A stretch of 64,000 nt of DNA from Opitutia bacterium (lineage in GTDB: Bacteria; Verrucomicrobiota; Verrucomicrobiia; Opitutales; Opitutaceae): assembly GCA_016187925.1 (NCBI GenBank), contig JACPIS010000002.1, positions 124,001 through 188,000 on the forward strand, in the 5' to 3' direction. The first letter of the stretch is position 1. The number at the start of each line of letters is the position of its first letter. Under the pieces are notes generated by a model. That model made no database searches. It was given only the letters and a program-made list of their open reading frames with translations, and had not been told where the DNA came from. Position numbers and translations under genes: made by a program. Positions 24,647 through 32,817 of this stretch are shown here, one piece after another.

Positions 24647-26035
24647 ATGCCGACCGATGCCGAATTGTTGTCACGTTATACCCGCTTGCGCGACCAGCAC
24701 GCGTTTGCCGAACTGGTGGAGCGGCACCTGTCGCTTGTCTATGGCGCGGCCCTGCGGCGCATGAGTGGACGACCAGATTTGGCGGAGGAAATCGCTCAGA
24801 GGGTGTTCGCCGATCTCGCGCGAAAGACCGGTGAACTCGCCCGGCATCCCACCCTGGCCGGGTGGCTGCATCAAGCAACGCGCTACGCCGCGATTGATGC
24901 GCTGCGTGACGAGGCACGGCGTGCGAAACTGGCCCGGCAATTTGCCGCGGAAACGGAGGCGGAAGTATCGCCGGACTGGGAGCGACTGCGGCCCGTGCTC
25001 GACGAGGCGATGGATCGGCTGGCGCCGCGCGATCGCGATCTGGTGCTGCTGCGGTTTTTCGAGGGATTGACGCACACCGAGGTCGGAGCGCGCCTCGGCT
25101 TGAACGAAAACGCCGCCCGGATGCGCGCCGAGCGGGCGTTGGAAAAGCTTCGCGGGCATCGCGGTCGGCGCGGCGTGACCTCGACTTCGGCCGCACTCGG
25201 ACTGGTTTTGACAAATCAACCCGCGGTAGCAGTGCCGGTTGGATTGGCGGGGACAATAGCGCAGGCGATGGCGGCGATCGTGCCGCTCGCGAGTGCGGTG
25301 CCGTCGGTGTTAGTGGGCAAACTCGCGTACTTCGTGCTCGGTGCCGCCATGACCGGAGGCGCCGCACTATGGATGTGGCCGGAGTTGGGCGGGCGGTTTC
25401 GTCAACGAATGACCGCGGAGGCAGTGGGTGGTGCCAAGCAACCGGTGGCTGTCGGTGAGAAGCGTCCGTCGAATCAGGCCGAGGAGCCGCGCGAGGCCGC
25501 AGCGCGCGCGGAGAAACTCGCCCAGAAGCTCGAGCAGCACCGGGCCGGACGGGCAGCGTCGACTGAGGCGGAGATCGGGATCCCGTCCACGCATCGGCGC
25601 GATCATGGGCAAGACACGCCGCGCGATGCCATCCTGAGTCTGGCGTGGGCGCAGGGTGAAGGGGAGATGGACGCGCTTGCCCGGCTGATTTGCTTTGAAG
25701 ACGATGACGAGAAATTTGCTCGGGAGCTTTGGCGAGGCATGCCGGACGATTTCCGGGAGCAGTTCGACACGACGGAGAAACTCTATGCGTTGCTGCTCGC
25801 CGCCGATGCACTGACAGCGCCTCCGCCTCCTGAAACGGTTTTCGCGCGGTTTACGCAGCTCTCGCGCGGTGACAACGAAGTCGAGTTGGTGCCGCCGGGG
25901 TTTCAGGCGCAGGGCATGTTCCGATTCCGGCGGACGGAGCAGGGTTGGAAATGGATTCTGCCCAAGCCCGCGGTGCATGACCTGCCGAGGCAGATCATGC
26001 GCGATGCGTTGGCCGCAAAACCGGCCGGCGGTTGA
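24647..26035 (+). CDS. ECF-type sigma factor with C-terminal membrane segment and extension
   Basis: 462 residues; a normal ECF sigma is about 180. Region 2 spans about 20-95 (DLAEEIAQRVFADLARK, then WLHQATRYAAIDALR) and region 4 about 115-172 (LAPRDRDLVLLRFFEGLTHTEVGARLGL). The tail has hydrophobic patches, a predicted membrane helix at about 226-246 (LAYFVLGAAMTGGAALWMW), an Ala/Glu/Lys-rich linker, and a ~130-residue globular domain ending KWILPKP. No anti-sigma gene is adjacent, so the tail may serve as built-in membrane tether and control. Such tailed sigmas are known in Verrucomicrobiota and Planctomycetota. Confidence 0.88.
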   Translation: MPTDAELLSRYTRLRDQHAFAELVERHLSLVYGAALRRMSGRPDLAEEIAQRVFADLARKTGELARHPTLAGWLHQATRYAAIDALRDEARRAKLARQFAAETEAEVSPDWERLRPVLDEAMDRLAPRDRDLVLLRFFEGLTHTEVGARLGLNENAARMRAERALEKLRGHRGRRGVTSTSAALGLVLTNQPAVAVPVGLAGTIAQAMAAIVPLASAVPSVLVGKLAYFVLGAAMTGGAALWMWPELGGRFRQRMTAEAVGGAKQPVAVGEKRPSNQAEEPREAAARAEKLAQKLEQHRAGRAASTEAEIGIPSTHRRDHGQDTPRDAILSLAWAQGEGEMDALARLICFEDDDEKFARELWRGMPDDFREQFDTTEKLYALLLAADALTAPPPPETVFARFTQLSRGDNEVELVPPGFQAQGMFRFRRTEQGWKWILPKPAVHDLPRQIMRDALAAKPAGG

Positions 26036-26036
26036 C

Positions 26037-27950
26037 TCACAGCACCTGCAGGGTCTTGCGGTAGAACTTCACGACCTCCTCGGGGTCGTCGGTGAAGAGC
26101 ACGTAGTCCTTCATCCAGGCGGGGGCGCGTTTCTCGGCGATCATGATTTCGAACTGCTGCTTGAGGTCCTGCCAGAAGCCGGCGCCGTAGAAGATGTAGG
26201 GGGTGCGCGGGCGGATGCCGAGCTTGAGGTTGCACATCTCGATGCCGATTTCCTCGAGCGTGCCGACGCCGCCGACGTTGAAGATGCAAAAATCGGCGAC
26301 CTCGAACCATTTTTGGCGGAAGTGCCGAGAGGTTTCCTGGAAGGTGTTGAAAAAGTCGACGCCGAGCTCGGGCGGCTGGGCCTCGAGCTCGAGGAAGCAC
26401 GCGCCGGTGAGCGCACCCTTGGAGCGGGCGGTCTCGGTGGCGAGGCGCATGACGCCGCCGCCGCCGCCGGTGAGCATGCCGATGTTGGGCCCGATGAAGG
26501 TGGCGAGCTTGTCGACAAGGCTGGCGATGCGCGTGGTGTCGCCGGCCTCGAGGTTCACGGCGGAGCCGTAGAAGGCGAGGATGGGGCTCTCCTGGAACTT
26601 GCGGGCCATCTCCTCGCGCACGAAGAAGCCGTGGCCTTTCTTGTAGGTGTGGAGGTAGAGGTCCTTCGTCATCTCGTCGTGCCAGTAGACGGGGATGCCG
26701 AGCGAGTTGAAGGTGTCGAGCCGGGCGTGGGCGTTGCTGGAGAGGAAATAGCCGTGTGTGCGCGAGGCGTGGCGGAAGATGATGCGGCGGATCTTCACGT
26801 CGCCGAGGCGGGTGACGAGCTCCATGTGCTCGAGCAGGTCCGGGAAGAAATTGACGATGAGGGTGTCGGCGTCGGCCGGGGCGTCGTCGAGCGCCTGGAT
26901 CATGGTGTGGCTGCCGAGGGGGCAGGCGTCACCCTCGAGGAGTTTCTTGAGCTCCTCGTCGTTGGCGCGGACGACGACGGAGCGGTTCTCCATCGTGGCG
27001 CTCTGGCCGCGGACGGTGATCTTGGTCTTGGGGCGGGCCTCGCCGGTCTCGCGCGCGGGATGCTCGTCGAGGCACTTGTAGAGGCCGCTGACGGTGCCGA
27101 GCAGGCGCTGGCGTTTCTTGATGAGGCCCTTGAACTCGGGATCCTCGGGCGGCGGGGCGCGGAAAACCTCGACGGAGACCATCGGGTTCACCACGGGCTG
27201 GTCGCCCTTGTTGTAGATCTCGAGCATGACGTTCGTGCCGAAAGTCTTGATCGGATCGAGGAGGACGGCGCTGGTGTGGAGGCCGAAGTTGCCCTCGCCG
27301 GGATTGAGGACGACGAAGTGCTCCTTCAGGTACATGGAGCAGCTGGTGAGAATGCCGGAGCGCGGCGGGATGGCGAGCGTCGTGGCGTCGTGGCGGATCT
27401 GGACCTTGTCGATGAAGCTGCGGCCGGCGTAACCGCTGACGATGTGCTCGAAGTTGAGGCGCGAGAGGCGGGGGTTGAGCGTGTAGCTGACCGGATGTGG
27501 TGTGAAGAAGACGTGGCCCGAGCTGTCGATCGAGATCGTGTGGGGGAGCTTCACGCGGTTGTCCTTCACCGCCTCCCAGATTTCGGCGGAGGAGAGCCGC
27601 GCGGAGACGGGCGCGTGGAAGAGCCGGCCGACCGGCACGCCGGGACGCAGGAGTTTTTTCCAGTACGAGGCGTTCGGGAAACTCGGGTCGTAGAGCGAGG
27701 AGTCGACCTCGACGAGCAGGCGGTTGCCCTCGACCGTGGCGGGGCCGCGCATGAGCATCTCGATGCCGATGCGGGCGAGCGAACTGCGCTCGGTGAAATG
27801 CAGGTCGGCGAGGCGGGACTTGAGAAACTCCATCTCGGCCGGGTGACGGGGCCAGAAAGCGAGGGTGAGGGCCACGGTCTCGCCGCCCTTGGCGGGCTTG
27901 ACCGTCAGAATCTGGCCGTCGGTGCTGTGCCAGAATTGGTTTTCGTTCAT
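26037..27950 (-). CDS. LOG-family nucleotide-binding domain fused to a large unassigned N-terminal region
   Basis: 637 residues. Residues ~455-637 form a LOG/lysine-decarboxylase-like Rossmann domain: LAFYGSA, GMLTGGGGGVMRLA (495-501 Gly run) and NVGGVGTLEEI (559-568, equivalent to the PGGxGTxxE motif with Val in place of Pro). LOG enzymes cleave nucleoside 5'-monophosphates. The first ~265 residues are strand-rich and end LDPIKTFGTNVMLEIYNKG, which faintly resembles dCTP deaminase/dUTPase beta domains; residues ~320-450 are a second alpha/beta part. ATG 27950 is chosen over an upstream in-frame start. Function unknown; nucleotide clean-up is one guess. Confidence 0.75.
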   Translation of the reverse strand: MNENQFWHSTDGQILTVKPAKGGETVALTLAFWPRHPAEMEFLKSRLADLHFTERSSLARIGIEMLMRGPATVEGNRLLVEVDSSLYDPSFPNASYWKKLLRPGVPVGRLFHAPVSARLSSAEIWEAVKDNRVKLPHTISIDSSGHVFFTPHPVSYTLNPRLSRLNFEHIVSGYAGRSFIDKVQIRHDATTLAIPPRSGILTSCSMYLKEHFVVLNPGEGNFGLHTSAVLLDPIKTFGTNVMLEIYNKGDQPVVNPMVSVEVFRAPPPEDPEFKGLIKKRQRLLGTVSGLYKCLDEHPARETGEARPKTKITVRGQSATMENRSVVVRANDEELKKLLEGDACPLGSHTMIQALDDAPADADTLIVNFFPDLLEHMELVTRLGDVKIRRIIFRHASRTHGYFLSSNAHARLDTFNSLGIPVYWHDEMTKDLYLHTYKKGHGFFVREEMARKFQESPILAFYGSAVNLEAGDTTRIASLVDKLATFIGPNIGMLTGGGGGVMRLATETARSKGALTGACFLELEAQPPELGVDFFNTFQETSRHFRQKWFEVADFCIFNVGGVGTLEEIGIEMCNLKLGIRPRTPYIFYGAGFWQDLKQQFEIMIAEKRAPAWMKDYVLFTDDPEEVVKFYRKTLQVL

Positions 27951-28134
27951 GGGATTGGGGAGGGTGGGGCAGCGGCGGAACGCTGACAAGCCCAGGGTTC
28001 GGCTGTTCCGGCGGGGCCGAGGGTGAGCGATTGCGCTCTAAGGGATTGATTTTTGCGGGCCGGATCAGCAATTTCGCCCGCTTTAACGGCACAAATCCGC
28101 CCGGGCCGTTTCTCAACCGGGCTTCCTTCCTCAA

Positions 28135-29004
28135 ATGAAATTCATCACCAAAGTCAGTGCAGGCCTCGCCAGTCTCGGCCTGCTGGTCGCCGCTTCCGCG
28201 CAGAACAACGCGCAGCCCGCGCAGGCGCAGAATCCGGTCAAATTCGAACTCCCGCAGGTCGGCGCCACCGCCACTCCGCCCGCCGCCGCCCCCGCGACGA
28301 CACCGGCGCCCGCGGTCGCCGCGCCGGCCAAGAAATTCACCGAGGCCGAGATCATGGAGACGTACGGCTGGGTGATGGCGGCCCGCATGGGCCTCGCCGA
28401 GCTCGAGTTCTCGCCCGCCCAGATCGAGGCGATGGCCCGCGGCATGTCGCTCGCCGCCGCCGGCAAGGCCCCGCCCTACGACGCCCAGCAGATCGGGCCG
28501 CAGCTCGAGGAACTCCTCGCCAAGAAGAACCAGAATTTCATGGCCAAGCTCCGCACCCAGAACCTCGCGGACGCCGCCAAGTTCTTCACCGGCCTGAAGG
28601 ACAAGAAGGAAATCCAGGAGCTGCCCAGCGGTCTCCGCATCGAGACCTTGAAGGCCGGCAACGGCGCCACGCCCAAGCCCGGCCAGGTCGCCAAGATCCA
28701 CTACACCGGCGCGTTCATCAACGGCCAGGTGTTCGACAGCTCCGTCCAGCGCGGCGAGCCGATCGAGCTCCTCGTGCAGACTCCCTCCAAGGAGGATCCG
28801 CGCGGCGCCATCCCCGGCATGGTCGAAGGCCTCCAGAAGCTGGCCGTCGGCGGCAAGGCCCGGCTCTACATCCCCCCGCACCTCGCCTACGGCGACGACG
28901 GCGCGCAGGGCATTCCCCCGGCCGCGACCCTCATCTTCGAGGTCGAGCTGCTCGAGGTGAAGGACGCCCCGAAGGAAGCCGCCCCGGCTCCCGCCGCCAA
29001 GTAA
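28135..29004 (+). CDS. Exported FKBP-type peptidyl-prolyl isomerase
   Basis: 289 residues: signal peptide (about 1-22, cleavage near ASAQ), a Pro/Ala-rich linker to residue ~65, an FkpA/Mip-like N-terminal dimerisation helix region (KKFTEAEIMETYGWVMA), and a C-terminal FKBP domain with VAKIHYTGAFINGQVFDSS, IPGMVEGLQKLAVGGKARLYIPPHLAYG and PPAATLIFEVELL. The residues of the isomerase pocket (Tyr, Phe-Asp, Ile, Tyr) are in place. Likely a periplasmic folding catalyst. A strong terminator follows. Confidence 0.92.
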   Translation: MKFITKVSAGLASLGLLVAASAQNNAQPAQAQNPVKFELPQVGATATPPAAAPATTPAPAVAAPAKKFTEAEIMETYGWVMAARMGLAELEFSPAQIEAMARGMSLAAAGKAPPYDAQQIGPQLEELLAKKNQNFMAKLRTQNLADAAKFFTGLKDKKEIQELPSGLRIETLKAGNGATPKPGQVAKIHYTGAFINGQVFDSSVQRGEPIELLVQTPSKEDPRGAIPGMVEGLQKLAVGGKARLYIPPHLAYGDDGAQGIPPAATLIFEVELLEVKDAPKEAAPAPAAK

Positions 29005-29031
29005 GCGCGCGAAAACTTTCGCCAAAAAAAC

Positions 29032-29066
29032 AACGCCCTCCCGCGAACGGGAGGGCGTTTTGTTTT
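29032..29066 (+). terminator. Rho-independent terminator after the FKBP gene
   Basis: CGCCCTCCCG-CGAA-CGGGAGGGCG is a perfect 10-bp stem with a 4-nt loop, followed by TTTTGTTTT. It lies about 28 bp past the stop codon. Confidence 0.92.
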
Positions 29067-29096
29067 GGAAAATCCGCGGGGCGGAAGGACGGAAAC

Positions 29097-29432
29097 TCAG
29101 CGCATCATCGGCAGCGCCTTGCGGAGCGCCGAGGCGACATTGGTCTCGCCGGTCGCCTCGAGATCCGCGCGGCTCAGCACCGTCACCGGATGCATGCCGT
29201 CGGTGATGCGGCCGACCCGCGTGACCGTCTGCGGAAGATAGGAGCCGGTGAGCATGACCTTCTTCTCCTTGTCGCCGCACTGGCACTTGCCGGTCTCGCA
29301 CTTGCAGCCGTTCTTGCAGTCGGTGCATTTGGCGTCGTCCTTCTTGTCGGCGGGCGGAGCATCCGCTGCGTAGATCGCCGGACCAATCGCCAAGGCGAGG
29401 GTCGCGGCCAGCAAATTCAGTTTGGTTCTCAT
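29097..29432 (-). CDS. Small exported Cys-rich protein with TonB-plug-like C-terminus
   Basis: 111 residues. Signal peptide about 1-22 (cleavage near YAA). A Lys/Asp-rich segment holds six cysteines (36, 39, 43, 45, 50, 52) in a C-x2-C-x3-C-x-C-x4-C-x-C pattern, like a metallothionein or metal-binding peptide. Residues 60-111 (TGSYLPQTVTRVGRITDG, PVTVLSRADLEATG, NVASALRKALP) read like the start of a TonB-dependent-receptor plug domain, but there is no barrel. It is 56 bp downstream of the threonine aldolase gene. No family is known to me; it may be a stand-alone plug-like sensor or a truncated receptor with an acquired Cys motif. Confidence 0.72.
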   Translation of the reverse strand: MRTKLNLLAATLALAIGPAIYAADAPPADKKDDAKCTDCKNGCKCETGKCQCGDKEKKVMLTGSYLPQTVTRVGRITDGMHPVTVLSRADLEATGETNVASALRKALPMMR

Positions 29433-29488
29433 GGCACCACGGAACGTAACCCGCCGGCGCCGTTTCGCAAGATCGGCGCGACGAAGCG

Positions 29489-30556
29489 TCACCCGGCGCG
29501 GAGTGTCGCCTGCAAGTCCGCGACGAAACGCTCGACGTCCGCCGGCTGCGTGGCCCACGAGCACATCAGCCGGTAGCCGTCGTCACCGATGAAGCGGTAG
29601 AAATGCCACCCGCGCGCCCACATCGCCTCGGCGGTGGCGCGCGGCAGCTCCACGAACACGCCGCTGGCCTCGGGCTCGGCGATGAATTTCACCTGCGGCA
29701 GCCCGCGCAGCATGTCGGCCAGCTTGCGCGCCAGGGTGTTGGCGTGGGTGGCGTGCTTCAGCCACGCACCGCCTTCGAGCATGCCTACCCACTGCGCCGT
29801 GGCGAAGCGCTGTTTCGAGGCGAGTTGCGCGGCCTGCTTCACGCGGAAATCGAAATCGCGGGCGAGTGCGCGATTGAAGAACACCACCGCCTCGGTCGTG
29901 TTCATGCCGTTCTTGGTGCCGCCGAAGCTCAACACATCGACACCCGCGCGCCACGTGCCGTCGGCCGGACTCTGTCCGCGGGCCGCGAGCGCCGCGGCGG
30001 CGTTGGCGAAGCGGGCGCCGTCCATGTGCAGGACGAGGCCGTGCGCCCGGGCGACGGCGCTCAGCGCACGCACCTCGTCGGGCGTGTAGATCGTGCCCCA
30101 CTCGGTGATCTGCGTGAGGGTGAGGGCGCCGGCCTTCGAGTAATGCATGTTGGCGCGCCGGGCAATGGTGCGCTCGATGTCGGCGGGGAGCAGTTTGCCC
30201 AGCGGGCCGGCGACGGTGATGACCTTGCTGCCGCCGCTGAAGAACTCCGGTGCGCCGCACTCGTCGGTGTCGGCGTGGGCGTAGTCGTGGCAGAGGATCG
30301 CCTGGTAGCTCGGGCAGACGTGTGCGAGGGCGAGGGCGTTGGCCGCCGTGCCGTTGAAGACGAAGAACACCTCGCAGTCGGTCGCGAAGACGTCGCGGAT
30401 GAGCTGCTTCGCGCGCGCGGTCCATTCGTCGGCGCCGTAGGAAGGGGCGCGGCCGGGGTTGGCGGCGGTGAGCGCGGCGAGGGCCTCGGGCGCGAGGCCG
30501 GCGGTGTTGTCGCTGGCGAAACTGTAGTCGTGCGGGATGTCGGGACGCGCGGACAT
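29489..30556 (-). CDS. ltaE: Low-specificity threonine aldolase (beta-eliminating lyase family)
   Basis: PLP enzyme splitting threonine/allo-threonine to glycine and acetaldehyde; cytosolic. The 355-residue fold-type I protein has SFASDNTAGLAPEAL, YGADEWTARA, FVFNGTAANALAL, GLVLHMDGARFANA (PLP-binding Asp179) and SFGGTKNGM with the Schiff-base Lys215. Length fits the family. Divergent from aroK across 92 bp. The related glyA is 8 kb away. Confidence 0.88.
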   Translation of the reverse strand: MSARPDIPHDYSFASDNTAGLAPEALAALTAANPGRAPSYGADEWTARAKQLIRDVFATDCEVFFVFNGTAANALALAHVCPSYQAILCHDYAHADTDECGAPEFFSGGSKVITVAGPLGKLLPADIERTIARRANMHYSKAGALTLTQITEWGTIYTPDEVRALSAVARAHGLVLHMDGARFANAAAALAARGQSPADGTWRAGVDVLSFGGTKNGMNTTEAVVFFNRALARDFDFRVKQAAQLASKQRFATAQWVGMLEGGAWLKHATHANTLARKLADMLRGLPQVKFIAEPEASGVFVELPRATAEAMWARGWHFYRFIGDDGYRLMCSWATQPADVERFVADLQATLRAG

Positions 30557-30648
30557 GGCGGGGCAGCGTGCCGGTTTTGCCCCGGATTGAACAGAGCGAA
30601 GTGCGCTTGCGCCCGCGGCGGCGGCGGTGTGTCGTTGGGGCCGACAAC

Positions 30649-31194
30649 ATGGACGCCACCGGCCTCAACCTCTACCTCGTCGGCTTCACCGGCACGGGCA
30701 AAAGCACCGTGGGCCGGCAGGCGGCGCGGGCGCTGGGCTACCAGTTGTTCGACAGCGACCACGCGATCGAGCACACGAGCGGCCGGACGGTGGCGCAGAT
30801 TTTCGCCGAGGGCGGCGAAGAAGTCTTCCGCGCGCTGGAGCGGAAATTCATCGAGGAGGGGCACCCGGCGCGCGGCGTCGTCGTGGCGTGCGGCGGCGGG
30901 CTCATCGTGCCGGAGGGCATGCTCGACCTGCTCAAGGCGCGCGGGGTCGTCATCTGCCTGCACGCCTCGCTGGAGACGGTGGTGCAGCGCACGACCCGCA
31001 CGGCGCACCGGCCGTTGCTGCAGGGCGAAGATCGCGACAAGAAAGTGCGCGAGCTCTACGCCAAGCGCGAAGAAATCTACAAGCGCACCGGCACGATGAT
31101 ACTCACCGACGGCCGACCACTGCGGGAGATCGTCTCACACGTCCTGCGGGTCTACGAGCGCGAGGCCCGCGAGTGGACGCGCAGGCACGCATGA
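30649..31194 (+). CDS. aroK: Shikimate kinase (AroK)
   Basis: ATP-dependent phosphorylation of shikimate in chorismate synthesis. The 181-residue P-loop protein has Walker A GFTGTGKST (residues 12-20), the shikimate-binding FDSDHAIE and VFRALERKFI segments, and ACGGGLIVPE (Walker B-like GGG). The lid HRPLL follows near residue 122. The ATG at 30649 is used because it starts right before the P-loop. Its stop overlaps the queG start (ATGA). Confidence 0.93.
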   Translation: MDATGLNLYLVGFTGTGKSTVGRQAARALGYQLFDSDHAIEHTSGRTVAQIFAEGGEEVFRALERKFIEEGHPARGVVVACGGGLIVPEGMLDLLKARGVVICLHASLETVVQRTTRTAHRPLLQGEDRDKKVRELYAKREEIYKRTGTMILTDGRPLREIVSHVLRVYEREAREWTRRHA

Positions 31195-32369
31195 ACCCCA
31201 CCGGCGAGGTGCGGGCGGGCGAGCGGCGCGAGGAGTTGCGGCGCCGGCTGCTCGCCATTGGTTTCGATGAAGTGCGCTTCGCCGCGGCCGCCGACCCGGG
31301 CGGCGGCGGATTGCACGACTGGCTCGCCGCCGGGATGCACGCCGACATGGCGTGGATGGAGCGCACCGCGGCAAAGCGGGCGGACGCGGACCTCGTCCTG
31401 CCGGGTGCGCGCAGCGTCATCGTGCTGGGAGTGAATTACTGGCCGGGGGCGACGGCGGACGCGAAGCGGAGCACGGCAAACCAACCGCGCTGGGCGCGCT
31501 ACGTGTTGCACGACGATTACCACGACACGATCAAGGCCGGACTCGTGGCGGCTGGGAAAGTGCTGGAGTCTCTTTGCGGCGCGGCTGCGGCCGACTATCG
31601 CTACTACGTGGACACGGGTCCGGTGCTGGAACGCGGCTGGGCGGCGCGGGCGGGGATCGGCTTTCTGGGCAAGAACGGCATGCTGATCTCGCGGCAGCAC
31701 GGCAACTGGCTGTTCCTCGCCGCGATTCTCACCCGGCTCGACATCGCGCCCGACGCGCCGCTGCGCAAAAAACCATTGCCGGACGGCGGACGCGAGCCGG
31801 CGGGATTGCTCTGCGGCAAATGCGCGCGTTGCGCCGAGGCGTGTCCGACGCAGGCCATCACGGCGCCGGGCGTGGTCGATGCGCGGCGCTGCATTTCTTA
31901 CCAGACGATCGAGAACAAGGGCGCCATCCCCCGTGAGCTGCGCGCCGGCATCGGCCATGGGATCTACGGGTGCGATGTGTGCCTCGAGGTATGTCCGTGG
32001 AACCGGTTTGCGCGCGAAGGCCGCCGGCTGCTGCTGGCCACGCGCTACGAACTCGCCGAACTGAGTTTGCGCGAAGTACTGGCGCTGACGCCGGCGCGCT
32101 TCGCGGAGGTTTTCCGCCGCACGGCGGTGAAACGTCTCAAGCTGACCGGCCTGCTGCGCAACGCGTGCGTCGTGGCCGGCAACTCCGGCGATGAGGCGCT
32201 CCTGCCGGCGCTGGTGAAGCTCGCGGCACACGAATCGCCGCTGGTGCGCGCCCACGCCGTGTGGGCGGTGCGGAAAATTTCGCCGCCGAAAGCCGATGAG
32301 CTGTTGCGCGAGACGCGGGCGCGCGAGATGGACGCGAGCGTACTGGCCGAATACGCGGCGACGGTGTAG
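31191..32369 (+). CDS. queG: Epoxyqueuosine reductase (QueG)
   Basis: Last step of queuosine tRNA modification: cobalamin-dependent reduction of epoxyqueuosine; cytosolic. The 392-residue protein has the N-terminal cobalamin domain with VLGVNYWPG and YYVDTGPVLERGWA (catalytic Asp141), GFLGKNGMLIS, and two [4Fe-4S] motifs (CGKCARCAEACP at 208-219 and CDVCLEVCPWN near 268). The C-terminal ~90 residues are HEAT-like helices. Translationally coupled to aroK. Confidence 0.93.
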   Translation: MNPTGEVRAGERREELRRRLLAIGFDEVRFAAAADPGGGGLHDWLAAGMHADMAWMERTAAKRADADLVLPGARSVIVLGVNYWPGATADAKRSTANQPRWARYVLHDDYHDTIKAGLVAAGKVLESLCGAAAADYRYYVDTGPVLERGWAARAGIGFLGKNGMLISRQHGNWLFLAAILTRLDIAPDAPLRKKPLPDGGREPAGLLCGKCARCAEACPTQAITAPGVVDARRCISYQTIENKGAIPRELRAGIGHGIYGCDVCLEVCPWNRFAREGRRLLLATRYELAELSLREVLALTPARFAEVFRRTAVKRLKLTGLLRNACVVAGNSGDEALLPALVKLAAHESPLVRAHAVWAVRKISPPKADELLRETRAREMDASVLAEYAATV

Positions 32370-32370
32370 C

Positions 32371-32387
32371 CGCGGTCTGTGACCGCC
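32371..32387. terminator. Weak hairpin between convergent queG and thioesterase genes
   Basis: GCGGTC-TGT-GACCGC forms a perfect 6-bp stem 2 bp after the queG stop. No T-tract follows in either direction, so termination here is only a possibility. Confidence 0.3.
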
Positions 32388-32402
32388 AGTCGAATCCCCG
32401 AC

Positions 32403-32810
32403 TTATTTGGCCGCGAAGAGTTCGCGCATCCGCTCCGTGAAAATAGCGGGTGGCCGGACGGGCTCGCCGGACTTGTTGATGAAGCCGTGGGTGGTGAAGC
32501 CCGTCACGAGCTTCTCCTCGCCGCGGAGCACCTCGTAATCGAGCCGGATGCGCAGCAGCGGTTTTTCCTTCAGCGTGGTGACGATGGTGATCGTGTCGTC
32601 GTAGCGCGCGGGTCGGAGATATTTGCAGCCGACCTCGAGCACGGGCAGGTAATAGCCCTGCTTTTCGAGGTCGGTGTAGGGCAGGCCGCACTCCTTGAGC
32701 AGGGTGGTGCGGCCGACCTCGAACCACGGCAGGTAGTTGCCGTGATAGACGACGCCCATCATGTCGGTCTCGGCGTAGCGGACGGTGATTTGCGTGCGGG
32801 AAACGAGCAT
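32403..32810 (-). CDS. YbgC-type hot-dog acyl-CoA thioesterase
   Basis: 135 residues. The N-terminus VRYAETDMMGVVYHGNYLPWFEVGR is the 4-hydroxybenzoyl-CoA thioesterase signature (Tyr-x-[ED]-T-D-x-x-G-hydrophobic-[VA]-Y-H-x-N-Y). The rest is a single hot-dog domain. Substrate is probably a short or medium acyl thioester, unresolved. No Tol-Pal genes are adjacent. ATG 32810 is chosen; the ATG at 32849 would run into the upstream glycosyltransferase. Seven bp separate it from that gene, so they form an operon. Confidence 0.87.
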   Translation of the reverse strand: MLVSRTQITVRYAETDMMGVVYHGNYLPWFEVGRTTLLKECGLPYTDLEKQGYYLPVLEVGCKYLRPARYDDTITIVTTLKEKPLLRIRLDYEVLRGEEKLVTGFTTHGFINKSGEPVRPPAIFTERMRELFAAK

Positions 32811-32817
32811 GCGGTGG

